Source: Glossina fuscipes
Taxonomy: Eukaryota > Arthropoda > Insecta > Diptera > Glossinidae
Direction: 5' to 3'
DNA: 64,000 nt
NCBI RefSeq assembly: GCF_014805625.2
Contig: NW_023998415.1
Location: 15,024,589 to 15,088,588 of the forward strand
The notes beneath the pieces were generated by a model. The model was not told the DNA's origin, did not search any database, and saw only the letters and a list, made by a program, of their open reading frames with translations. The stretch's first letter is position 1; every line of letters starts with the position of its first letter. Positions 50,231-61,249 of the stretch are shown piece by piece. A program made the translations under genes and the position numbers.

Positions 50231-50297
50231 GTGAAAGGGAGAGAGAGAGAAAGGGAGAGAGAGAGAAAGGGAGAGAAAGAGAGAAAGGGAGAGAGAT
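50017..50297. repeat. 280-bp purine block of GAGA/GAAA/GGGA with inner TAGATA units
   Basis: This is an almost pure purine strand: GA dinucleotides mixed with GAAAGGGA units, with a TAGATATATAGA/GATA section at about 50,070-50,170 in the middle. It is the largest low-complexity block in the window. GA repeats of this kind bind GAGA factor in flies, but binding here is only inferred. Long minus-strand frames across it are Ser/Leu-rich repeat translations and not genes. Confidence 0.95.
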
Positions 50298-51525
50298 AAG
50301 TAGAATATATGGTTAGTTGTACCCGCTTTTTCAACAGAATATAACTTACAATTTTCCTGCAAACAATTGTTCACTGCGAAGATGGTCGCGACCATCGAAG
50401 CTTCCTGGATATAAAATAATTGAAGCAACTTTTGGCTTTGAGAGCACAAGTCTCCAGATACTCCAGATGGTGCATTCCAACGCATAACGCAAAACGCATA
50501 ATATAATAATTTTCATAGGAATATTTATTATGAATTATCCAAAATCGCAATTTAAAAATAAATGAAATTTCAAGTGCAATTCGATCAAGCAAAACATGTT
50601 CTAGATCAAATCATAGGATATTCAAACGAGAAATTTTTGTTATTCTGCGTCCACATTTCATCACATAACCGAGTATTATATTGAGTCGTCTTGCATGTCG
50701 ACATTATCCGAATACTACCTATGTACGTCTAGATTAGCCAGCTACCGGGAAAGAGAATTTCGGAAATTAAAATTTCGAAAATAAAAAAAAATAATAATCA
50801 CTTCTTGAAACTTGCTTATGAGCATGGTCCGTTCCACATGCATAGCATGCGTAGTGTAAGCGGTGTCCTTATCGAAATGGAAGTCTCGAATGTAACCCTA
50901 GGTATGGCAACGTTCGCTTAATGTGGCTGCCTAGGATAACGTATTCGATACATTTCTTGCACACCTAGCAACTTTATAGGGCATTGTATTATCACATTCA
51001 AGATGACCTTGAACAATACTATGCTATTTATTGCATGTTTCAATTATTGTCTTCTTTCGGCTATGTGAAGCCTTTTCTTGTTTGAATTTATTTAAGTTCT
51101 TAGATACTCATCTGACGCGATTCTATGTTAGATCATTAATTATTTAATATAATATAATGTACGATATTTCGTATATTTAACGTAGAAAGGTTAGATGAGA
51201 ATGATTTTTAGCTTTTGTTGATTGATGTTCACTGTACAATTTCTCAATTGATAATTTTGTGTCAAAAAAAATTGAATTAATTGATATTAGTTGAGTTTCT
51301 AAGCATTTGCTTTCATTGATCTGGCGACTGTAGATTTAAATGCCATTAAAGCCATTCGCGAAGGTGGCAATGTACTAGATTTGAATATCACTTTTTCCAA
51401 TGAAAGCTGTTGTCTCGTGATGATTTTCACATTTGTAGCCATATACATGTGTGACAGTTTATGGCTTGAGGTGTTGCAAGTAAATGCCTGCACCCATATC
51501 TTTAAATATATATATAATATATATA

Positions 51526-51568
<43 letters not shown>

Positions 51569-52291
51569 TTTTAACCGTATGTCAAGATAAATAAATTAAA
51601 TTACTTTGGGGTGAATTCAAAAATAAAATCATTTTATTTAATGTTTTCATTTCATCTACGAACGTATTGCAATAACAAAAGCAAAATGGAGGGCGCGTTA
51701 AAATGAGAAAATGAAAATGAAAAACGTACACGTAAGACACAAGACTACACAAAATATTACCGACAGTATAAATAATGTCAGCTTTACGACATTTTGTGTT
51801 GACAAAGTAACAATTTTCAACTACACAAACGCCTGAAGATAAATTTCAATATAAATATATATGTATATATATATATATACATTTGCATATATATAGTATA
51901 TAATAAAGTATGTATAAATGTGCAAACATACGTATCGTATGTATGTATTTGCTGCTGAGTGCTGAGATTGTGTGGGTGATTTTGGATTTTAATGTTAATG
52001 CAGTTTGTGTGTGCGGCATTAACAGAATATAACAAACTTTTTGGTTTGTTGTTATCATTGTTGTTTTATTAAATGTGCTCATATTAGCATTAAAGTTCAA
52101 CAAAGCATTTATCTATCTAATGCTTTAAAACAATAATTCGTTTATTAAATTTGAAAAATTATTATTGATTAATTTATTTAGTTTGCATAGATTATAAAAA
52201 GATTTGGGTTTTTTTTTTTTTCTTTTTTTGAAAATTTATATTGCAATAAATTTAGTTAATTAATGTTAAAATGGAAATCATTTTGTCTTTT

Positions 52292-52388
52292 CACAGACAC
52301 AAGTACAGGCACAGGCACAGGCACAGGCGCAGGCACAGACATAGGCACAGGCATAGGCACAAGCACAGGCACAGCCGCATGCACATGC
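52292..52388 (+). repeat. ACAGGC hexamer minisatellite
   Basis: About 14 imperfect ACAGGC/ATAGGC units. One frame reads an alternating His-Arg run (HRHRHRHR), which comes from the repeat and not from a recognised protein. Confidence 0.9.
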
Positions 52389-53399
52389 CTATAGCACACA
52401 CAGCATGCATGTATAGCAAGCGATGTATGAAGTGTATAAGTCCATCTATGACTTTATTTTGATTTCTGCTCTTGTTTATTTTGGTTTTTGCATTTTCAAA
52501 TTACATATTTAATTATTCACATAAACATATTCATACTCATATACAATATATACAATATATGTGCAATTTTGTATGTATATCGATAAACATATTCAGTAAA
52601 TAATTTTTGCCCATTTTGTGTTTACTTAGAAACACGTGCTCTTCTCGATATCCAAATGCATGCATAACATTTCCATCGAACAGCAGCAGCAACAACAACA
52701 ACCACTTCAACAGTAGTAAGAGGGAGGAATTTTTGAATTTGTTAACTTTATTGAGGCTTTTTAACGGTTTGTGTAATTTGCTGAGCACTTGAAGACCGAA
52801 GCAAATGGCAAAGAAAGGAAAAAGAAAAAGGAGAACAATGCAAAGTTTATTCAGAAAATTAATTTTTGCTCTATTGTTGCTGTTCTTGTCAAGTAAGATA
52901 TAAATGCAAATTTGAGTTGTGTTGCCTTAAAAAAAATATGTCTCTATTTACTCTATCTCGTAAGGTAGACCTGCTTATGTTTGTCTCATTGTTTACCTAA
53001 AAGCAAAACAGTTTTCTTTTCGACTTGGATCGCATTCTTTGAAATTTACTTCCATTTCATATTCAAATATGTCAAAAAATTTCACATATAAAATTCAGAT
53101 ACTAAGAGCATGAATATAATCCGATTTCATTTTTATATCATCATTAAAACGTTACGACGTCATAGTGAATTTTCCCTACTATTTGCAACCCCTACGAATA
53201 CTAAGACATTCGTTTATATGATATCTAGATTTGTTATGGTAAGCACCGAAATTTATTTCATCATCATGGAGTTAACGCTAAAGTAGAATGAAGTATATTT
53301 CTCACTTTTTGCCTTTCTCGGGCATTTTTTTTTTTTTTTTTTTTTTGGGGTAGAAAGAATGGGGAACAGATAGGGTATAATAGCCGCAGATTAGTGGAT

Positions 53400-53535
53400 T
53401 CGCGTTAAATCGATATATATGTTATGTCTTCACCATTATATTTGTGCTTAAATATGCGCAACCGCATTCAGATTTGAACCCGCGAACACTGGCACTCTAG
53501 AGCCGCGACTTTTATCCACTCCACTATTCATGCCG
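53400..53535 (-). mobile_element. tRNA-like SINE head in minus orientation
   Basis: On the minus strand, TAGTGGAGTGGATAA (53,512-53,526) fits an A box and GGGTTCAAATCTG (53,469-53,481) fits a B box, 30 bp apart. The core between them is GC-rich and tRNA-like, unlike the AT-rich flanks. Downstream on that strand the sequence runs into about 70 bp without features. I cannot fold a full cloverleaf or choose an anticodon, so I call it a SINE head and not a tRNA gene. Confidence 0.55.
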
Positions 53536-55195
53536 AATAATGTTTTATATTATTTCGAATTGCCTCCCTGTACCGTTTATGTCTCTTTAATATAAAATGA
53601 TGAAAGCAACGATGATTTGTTACCGCATTTCGTAGTGTTTGCCTTCATTAGTTTAGTTAAAATTAAAAGTCTTTTATATTGCCGTTGTCATACGTTAATC
53701 TCATCGTGATCTCTCTCTCTCTCTCTCTCAGCGTTGACCCATCCAGCGGAAATATGTTTGGCGGATGGCTCTGTTTACATAACTCTAACGAAATGCAACA
53801 AATTTATTGAGTCGATTTTCTGCTCAAAACCCTTTGAAATATTTTAGATTAAAAACAGATAAGCAATGAAAAGACTATAATACTACATCTAAAGAAGAAC
53901 ATTTACCATCACATTTAATACTTGAATACATGAATGATGAATGGTCGTTATGAGCGGCTAACACTCAGAAAAGTATTCGATTCGATAATATACTCTGTAC
54001 AAATAATCGAGTTAAGTAACGCAAATCGGCGAATGGATGGAACTTTTTCCACTAAACTAATATTGAGCAGAAAAAGTCATTCTCCGCAAAACTTATTTAG
54101 TCATTTAGTCAAGATATTTTGGTGCATGCGCCTTAAAGAACGGTCACGCTGTCGTTTGTGCCGTGCCATACAAAACAACGTAAGCTTTAGTTGCGTGAGT
54201 CCTCTCGAAAATCAGCTAAATGAGTTCTGTGTCTGCAAATCCAAGTTCTGTCAAAGTGATAGAAGACGGATCAGATTGTGTTTACTTGACTAAAAACACC
54301 TCTCGACTTTTCAATAGATTGTCTTCGCAATTTAATTAATTTCCGGCATGAATTTTCGCAAAAACTGCACAAAACTTTTTCCTTAAAAACACTGCCTTTA
54401 GCTAAGGTCAATATATTTCCGCGCGAGCCATACGGCCGTGAAAAGTATGACTTAAACTAAGAGAATAATTAAAATTGTATATCTATCTGAATTCAATCTC
54501 GAATTGTACTTTTCAATTGTACAGCGCTGTTATCAACTATTAGACAACCATATTCTTAACCAATTTAATATGCTTAGCAGTTCTAAAACTGTCTGTCTCT
54601 CCGTCTGGTAGAAAATTGCCTCAAGCTTGGGATATCTATTTCGGTATTTTCATGAGTCAAGCTTGAGAGAAATATGAGAGTCATTCGCTCAAAAAAGGTA
54701 CACAGATACACTGCGCCCGTTGGCGATTAACGATACAATTTATAACCAGGTTAAGAATCGCGGGACAATAAACTTCTAACAACGTAAGGAAATCATATAG
54801 ATTTTATGAAAGCAAAATTTTTCTTGTGTTACGACAATATTCACTTTAGTCTTGCAGTCTTTGTAATCATCTGGATAAGTGAAAAATTCAACCTTCTACA
54901 CATTTCTTAATATGTCTGTTGAGAAGCGGAAGATCGTGTCGTAACGCTAAAGTGTTATGGAAACACGCAACTTCGCTTTAGGAACTAGACTCTGGCACAT
55001 TATAGAATTACGATCTCTCTCGATGTTTTTTTTTTTTTTCTCTTTTATATAAATTAATAAATTAAGCACATAACCATATGATTTCTAAATAGTACCAAGC
55101 TTCGAACGGTACGTGTCAAAATTTCATGACACTCCGACTATTAGTTTATATATTACAGTGGTTTTACTGACGTTGCTTCTGCAATTTTCATAGCA
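53536..55195. other. No gene seen
   Basis: A 119-codon plus frame at 53,934-54,293 has no recognised domain and its composition matches the surroundings. The final 170 bp are probably the mariner 5' UTR. Confidence 0.5.
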
Positions 55196-55424
55196 ACGGA
55201 AAAATCTGAATTGCGTGGCCTGATAGAGGATTGTTTTTTATTGAGAAAAATTTCCATTCAAACTCAGCATTGGCTTAAAAAGTGCTGCGGCGTTTCTTTT
55301 CCGCCGAGAATAACAAGCTGTTGATGATGTACGAATTTTATACAAGGTCTACGGCCACCGATGATGCTGAACGCTCGCGAATTCGCTGGAATTCGGTAGT
55401 CGTTCCACGTAAATAAAAACAAGT
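55196..55424 (+). pseudogene. N-terminal fragment of a mariner-family transposase
   Basis: From 55,196 the frame reads TEKSELRGLIEDCFLLRK and then QHWLKKCCGVSFPP, matching the start of mariner transposases (MEK.EFRVLIKHYFL…K…DKYY.DSAPS), the helix-turn-helix part that binds terminal inverted repeats. The first codon is ACG where a start ATG is expected. After two stops the homology resumes in another frame as STATDDAERSRIRWNSVVVP (usual RTSTDDAERSGRP.EVV.PE) up to 55,420. The catalytic DDD/E domain is gone, and the sequence joins a dispersed-repeat copy at 55,425. The 170 bp upstream look like mariner 5' UTR (TTCGAACGGTACGTGTC at about 55,100), but I could not place the terminal repeat. Confidence 0.72.
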
Positions 55425-56105
55425 AAGAACATTATAGTCGAACCAGGCCGACCATTAAATACCTTACACCGCATTGTCTAACACAATTCTTATTTTTGCA
55501 TGAAATTACTATTGTGGATCAACTGTAAGTGCCACGTATTAAAACTGAAGTTTTTCTGCTCTGAAAAGGATCGATTTTAGTGAAAATCCCTATTAGGATA
55601 CGATCCGAAAAATAGGTCGAGGTGCTCCAAATATGATAAAATCAATTTTAACTTCTTATATCAAATTACTATTGTGATGTAATTTTCATCGTGAAGCTTT
55701 GTAATTATAATTTTTTTTGGTATGAATTTTAGTCTTCGCTATATGAGAGGGGTTTCAAAAATTGCCCCCAGCCGGTCCAAAGTTTTCATACCGTTTTTAG
55801 AATGCCGAAATACTACTAATACCACTTAGCCACTTATGCGGAGAAATTTTGAAAATTACAATACTGTTCGAAAAAATTGATCTGAACCATTTTCCATAGC
55901 GTTCGTCTTTGGGCAAAAACACGTCGCTGTACCAAATTTCATCAATATATCTCAAAAATTGCGACCCGCAGCTTGAACGCAAAAATAGATGGAGAGACAT
56001 CAGACAAACAGACAGACTTAGATAACTTAAAAATATGATTCTAAAACATGCGGTCTAATAAAAGGTGGATCTATCTTAAGCCCCAACTTAATATACCTCC
56101 TAAAA
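55425..56105 (+). repeat. Dispersed repeat family A, copy 6, the longest
   Basis: This copy opens with CAAGTAAGAACATTATAGTC and GAACCAGGCCGACCATTAAA, carries TTCATCAATATATCTC and AAAAATTGCGACCCGC (about 55,935-55,970), AGACAAACAGACAGAC, GTCTAATAAAAGGTGGATCT and ends CAACTTAATATACC. At about 680 bp it is the best guide to full length. It starts right after the mariner fragment. Confidence 0.72.
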
Positions 56106-58287
56106 CAAGTGGTGTACAATAGCTAAGCATTTTGGAAGATCGAAAAGTGAAGTTGTGTACAATAGCTAAGCACTTCGCTATGTTCGAAGTGCAGATAGCG
56201 CTTTCGTTCACTTCAGGACAACAATGCGTTGATGACTCAGTTTGCTTTTGTTAGATAGAGTGTTCGAGAATTTCGACTCAAGCCGTTTACAACTTTTGTC
56301 TTTTCTATTTTTTTTTTGTTTTTTTTTTTTTTTTTTGATTGCTAACGACGTCCATTTTTCGCTTGGTTTCTCGCTAACAATACATGTTCATAAAATATTT
56401 CCTCCACCAAAGATTATCCGTTTTTGATTGAAAAGTGAAAAGAAACGAGAAATTCAAAAAAAAAAAACAAAAAAACAAAAAAACAAAAAAACAAAAACCA
56501 AATTACATGACACGTGCATTTTAAAATCATTTCTAGCTGCGTAAAACTCATACTAGAAAAACAAAAAAAAAAAAAAAAGCAGGACAAAGGAAGAGCATTT
56601 TCTCACACCAACACCTTCACATAAATATAAATTGCAAGCATTGTACGGGTTACCGAAAATTGCATTTAAAATTTCATTTATGCTTAACACAATTCACCCC
56701 AAAATCATTTTTTGTATCGTTTATTTTTGTTGTTAAGAGCAAATCAACCCTGTTTAAGATATTTCGGCGTTTGAAAAACGTATCTACGTTATAAATACTG
56801 CCTTCGTAAACAAAGACTTCAAAGTTAATCTCCAATGCAATTGAATGACATAAATATGTGTCTTTATGTATTTACATATAGTTGGGAGTGGGTGAATAAT
56901 ATATGCAGATGTTTTATGGTGAATTTACAGTACCGAACTTGTTGAATTTTTTTTTTTTTTTTCTTTTTTTCTTGCTTTCAATTTTTTTGAGTTTTTATAT
57001 TGAATTTTGAAAAAAAAAAAGTTTTTTCAAAAATCTTTTAATTAAAATATAAATTGAAAAATACATATCATTGAAATGGACCAAATACAATAACAAAAAG
57101 AAATCGATATGGCAATTCAATGGTTGATAAAAACTTAAACTCAATCATTTTTTTTTTTCTCTTTAGTCTTTCTTTTCTTATTATTAGGTTCAGTTAAACG
57201 AGCGAGGTAAAATAACTGAGCAGAGAATTGTTATATATAAATTCCAGCCAATAATAAGTTTCACTAAAACTGTAAGTCACCCTTGGCTTTTTCGTTTAAA
57301 TTAAACTTATTCACCCATTATCATCAACATTATCATCATTATCGTACCTAACAGTCAAAAGGTTATTTGTGGAGTAAACGATTTTTTTTTTCCTTCCTTT
57401 AACATCTCTGTTCGGCATATGATTTCGCGGGAATTAGCTGGGAACTCAGAAATGCTAGAGTACGGAAATCTATCAGCAGAGAAATGAGAACAAAAACAAA
57501 AAAAAAAACAAAAAAAACAAAAAAAAACTAAAAAAAAAAACAATATTTAAACGAATTCCAAGGATAGAAATAGAATGAAATGAAATGCACAACCATTTAA
57601 ACATATATATGCACATTTTCCAACCCTTAAAGACCTTAATTTCCTCGTAAGAGAACGACACCTAACATTTACATAGTCATACACACAAACAAACACACAC
57701 AAATACACATACACATATAGACCCGCATACAGCCACACGAATATTCAAAGAATATTTTATACTACACAATATATATATTTTATGGAGTGTTGTGTTGTGT
57801 AAAGGAAAAATGCTATAAAAATGTACACCAACACTTACTCGCTCATCAGGATGTGTAAGGAGTCGTACAGTGCCGTGCAATACAAAAGAAATCTTTGTAT
57901 GAGATATTCAAGTCGATTCATCGATTCACGGGTATCACGGTATGAATGTATGTTCATTGCACACTTTTCAACCTTCGGCCTCTTTTTCAAACTCATTTTC
58001 CCACTATTTCTTTCTAATGAAAGTGAAATAGTTTTTTTGCATAAACGCACCAAGCTAGCGTTCTTTAAAAGTCTTTATTTTCTTCCAAGCCATTCTTGCC
58101 TCGAAATGACAATCATATGTTAACGTTTATTGGGATCGCCATAGGGATTGTAGAGATGGTTAGAGCGAAATTGCAAGTCCACTAGGGACTCAAGATCGCA
58201 CATAAGTTATTGTAGTCATTGTGTTTGTGTTTGTCGTTCCACAGCGAATTAATTATTTTCTTTCTTCCGCTGCATGTTGAAGACATC

Positions 58288-58288
<1 letters not shown>
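56106..58288. other. No gene seen: includes a direct repeat with stem-loop at 56.1-56.2 kb
   Basis: TGTACAATAGCTAAGCA occurs at about 56,113 and 56,156; the second is followed by the stem GCACTTCG/CGAAGTGC. Farther on are A and T runs, CAAAAAAA-type units (56,456-56,498) and frames without motifs. Confidence 0.6.
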
Positions 58289-58321
<33 letters not shown>

Positions 58322-58414
58322 AATTTAGCCAGAGAATAAATTCTAAGACTAAAAAGTCTTAAAGCATTAGCATCTAAGGCTTTCAGCTTTTTAAAAAACT
58401 CTACCGCACTTGAG
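58289..58414 (-). mobile_element. Second, headless copy of the (AAT)n-tailed SINE
   Basis: On the minus strand this reads CTCAAGTGCGGTAGAG, CCTTAGATGCTAATGCTTTA, AGTCTTAGAATTTATT, GGCTAAATTTA and then (AAT)n, matching the 31-kb SINE body segment by segment with point changes. The tRNA-like head is missing; the match stops near 58,414. The (ATT)n at 58,289-58,320 on the plus strand is its tail. Confidence 0.75.
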
Positions 58415-60199
58415 AGAAAGGCGTTTAATATTCGTAATGTGTCCCAAAATAAAGTCACAAAAATCGATTTAGGATTATTTCGCTTATTAAGACCGGGTGT
58501 AAGCGTCCGGAAAACAGCAGTTGTTAAATTCTAATCTCTACGTGGCCTTTATATAGCGTGACTAGGTAAGTTAAGTCTAAATGTGCGAATGAAATGCGAA
58601 CGTCTGGAAAGAGGCTTTGTACAGGCGTCTGTTCGAAATTTCTGATTCACATTAGCCTCTATCGGAATAAAGACAAAAAAAAAAAAAAAAAAAAAAAAAG
58701 CACCTAATTGTAATAAGTAAAGAGAGAGGGAGACGGTAAAACGGCAAACACATATTGCGATTGTTGTTATTAAATATACTTCGTATCCTTCTTTACTTCA
58801 ATTTCAATTTTTTTTTACAGCACTGTTCGTACGGCAATAAGTGCGCACTGTCCTGCTTGCTTATTTTAAATTGAAAACGAGGCAACAATTTACGGTAGCA
58901 TAATAGAGTAGTGTACTGTGTTTACAAGCGTTTATATGGTTGTGTGTGTGCTCTTGTGTTTTTGATGCTTGTGCGCTTGTGAACGTCTCCGTACTCGTTT
59001 CTAAAGTGAGTACATTAGATTTCTCTTCACTTCATTTCTTCTTTTCCTCTTCGGTCTTCACGTACCCATTGATACTAAGCACTTATTTAAGTCTGCAGTA
59101 CAAATACGCCCATATCCGCGTGCACTCATTGCCGCACCTACACATGCAATGAGTGCATGTTTACTTATGATACTTGTGCATTTTATGTTTGCTCTCGTTT
59201 TTCTTCCTTCTTTAGGTCTCTCATTCTTTTTTCTTAACGCTCCCCATGTGCCCGTTGTTATTGTTATTGTTGTTGTTGTTATTATTACCATATTTAACGC
59301 TATGTTAGTCTTCATTTCAACTAAGATGGGCATTCAGCATTTTCCACGTTTCCTACGTTGATCTAATGCAATTTATATCCTTTTTATGTGCGCTGTTCAA
59401 CATTCATTGTTCACTGTTCTCTTCGCAACGACACAAACTTTTGGTATGGGTGTGCATGTTTACAGAATAAGAACAAAAATTATGTCAACGAGTAACTCTG
59501 ACTTTGTGTTTGTGTTTACTGCTAGTATTAGTGGTTCATTTTTTTTATCATTGTTGTTTTTATTATTGTATTTATTATACATTTATAGGACTTATTTTAA
59601 GACCGAAAGCAGCCTTGTCCAAGATACGATCCGCGGGCCACACACAATCTATTTTATGAATATTTTTTTTTATCTTTTTTTTTATCTTGATTTTATAAAT
59701 TCTTAATTAGGTTACAGCATCTGAAAGTACTTATCGGAAAGTTGCAATGAACTAAATAAAAAAAGAAAGGAGAAGATTTTGAAACGTTTGATCAGGAAAA
59801 GGACTTTTGTACATTTCGCAAATACAACCATCAGAAATAATATCTGAGAGTTTTAGCCACGAGCTTTTCCCCCTTAAATGCACTTTCATAGACTTTTATT
59901 AGTAGCCATTAATATCAATACTATAGTGATCTGCTGGTGCAGATGTAATCGCATGGGTTTATTTTATTAATATTGCAGTGATTCGCAGTAATTTGACTAC
60001 ACTTTCCAACTCGCGTAATCGATAGGTATTTCACGTAGTAATTCCCTATTAAAGAAACCAACAATCTTCCAACCATTCGAACAACCAGAGAGAATTCTTG
60101 CACTCATCACCTAACCAAACTCCACCAAACCACCGAACAAAAATATTTACCAGAGATTCAATAGCAGTGCATTCTTTTTGCGTACCCTACCACTACGTA
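58415..60199. other. No gene seen
   Basis: A 26-base A run at 58,674, GTT/ATT triplets at 59,250-59,285 and low-complexity frames only. Confidence 0.6.
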
Positions 60200-60480
60200 C
60201 GGTGCTGGGGTATATTGACTTTTATTACGCTAACTAGTTCGGAAATTGATTTTGTGTGATTCTGATTTCACCCTTGTCTGTCCGTCTATTTGCCTTATTT
60301 TCTTGTGTTCAACCAAAAGTTCGCAAGTTTTAAGATGCTTAATGGAATCTGGTACACTAACGTGTTTTGGACGATCGCCATTGAAAATGGTTCCGCTCAG
60401 ACCACCTTTTCGACCACTTCCCATATAACGCCTTTTTTTTGAATAGTAGCCATATGAATATTTGTGAAAATTACAATAGA
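60200..60480 (-). repeat. Dispersed repeat family A, copy 7 (minus)
   Basis: On the minus strand: TCGAAAAGGTGGTCTGAGCG, GATCGTCCAAAACACGTTAG, GTACCAGATTCCATTAAG, GACGGACAGACAAGG, and CAATATACCCC near its end. The matching upstream block occurs at 29.55 kb (TCGAAAACGTGGACCAATTC). A 152-codon minus frame runs through it and is not a gene. Confidence 0.65.
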
Positions 60481-60984
60481 AAATTGGAGGTAATTTGACT
60501 AATAATGCATTTGGTTTAGAAAAAGAATAATAGCTGATCAAAAATTGTTGCGAAATTTTGAACAAAGACGAACACTTCCAATGAATCGTCTCCAAAATGA
60601 TGGGGTATAGCAAAGTAACAGATACGCGCACTTCATAAGGGCGCCAAATAATCTGTAGAGTTGGATGATTATTGACCGTCTCGCACACAATAGCAGTAAT
60701 TTATTTACACTTTACACTCTTGTATCACATCGTCGTGATTTTCGCTTGTTTTAACATAATATTAAATTATTCACTTATCGGAAAGACTGTAGCGATAGTC
60801 ATATAATATAAAGACACTTCGTCTCAATTATCCACTCACATCTTCTTCTCAATTATCTATTTAAAATTATGACACTTCAGCCACCCGCTTTTCCTTCATA
60901 AGCAATTTCAATTTAGCCGATCTAGTAAGAGTTCCCAGAGAGAGTCATTCCCGTCATAACGATTTCAGTCAATGAATAGTCATT
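60481..60984. other. No gene seen between the repeat copy and the LINE remnant
   Basis: AT-rich DNA. The right part (60,900-60,985) may be decayed LINE coding sequence, but I could not align it. Confidence 0.45.
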
Positions 60985-61108
60985 CGTTGCACACTATGCT
61001 CGTTGCTGGAACAATCTCGCACCTAATCTTACAACTATTAGCCGTGGCGTTAGTATCTCCACTCAATTGCATCGAATAATCTGTAAGTACGCAATGATCT
61101 CCTATTTA
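60985..61108 (+). pseudogene. C-terminal remnant of a LINE ORF2
   Basis: The plus-strand frame reads SFVAHYARCWNNLAPNLTTI, then STQLHRIICKYAM and a stop near 61,108. The pattern (Y.R.WN.LP followed by a hydrophobic segment and a basic end) is the common C-terminus of CR1/jockey-type LINE proteins, where a full version has YAxRxWNxLP. There is an in-frame stop just upstream. No RT is visible to the left, so this is a short 5'-truncated scrap. It is not obviously the same family as the 21-kb minus-strand copy. Confidence 0.5.
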
Positions 61109-61249
61109 TGATAGGTTTCTTTACAAAGGTTTTTACAGTCTCTTATAGGCTTACTTGCTGAGTTATAATTGAATGATGTAAAATGTTGAAACTGTCTATG
61201 TATGGAATTAGCTTTTATAAGTTTTGTAGTTAGAAAATAAATAAATTGA
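61109..61249 (+). other. Probable 3' UTR and AAAT-type tail of the 61-kb LINE remnant
   Basis: About 120 bp of AT-rich sequence ends in GAAAATAAATAAATTGAAAT at about 61,230, resembling the short (AAAT)n tails of CR1/jockey-like insertions. Confidence 0.4.

Larger units (their letters stand above)
48451..53399. other. No gene recognised: includes the GAGA block, the ACAGGC minisatellite and an odd open patch at 51.3 kb
   Basis: A 152-codon minus frame at 48,989-49,447 has mixed composition but no known motif. At 51,303-51,490 several frames are open on both strands (see findings). The rest is AT-rich DNA with T runs (52,209 and 53,327). Confidence 0.5.

Noticed and set aside
49993..50485. Long minus-strand frames of 113 and 161 codons
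   Set aside because: They translate the GAGA block into Ser/Leu repeats; no non-repetitive coding segment supports them.
53934..54293. 119-codon plus-strand frame with several Cys
   Set aside because: The Cys spacing fits no zinc-finger pattern and nothing around it suggests a gene.
60230..60688. 152-codon minus-strand frame
   Set aside because: It runs through repeat family A copy 7; the family is non-coding in its other copies.
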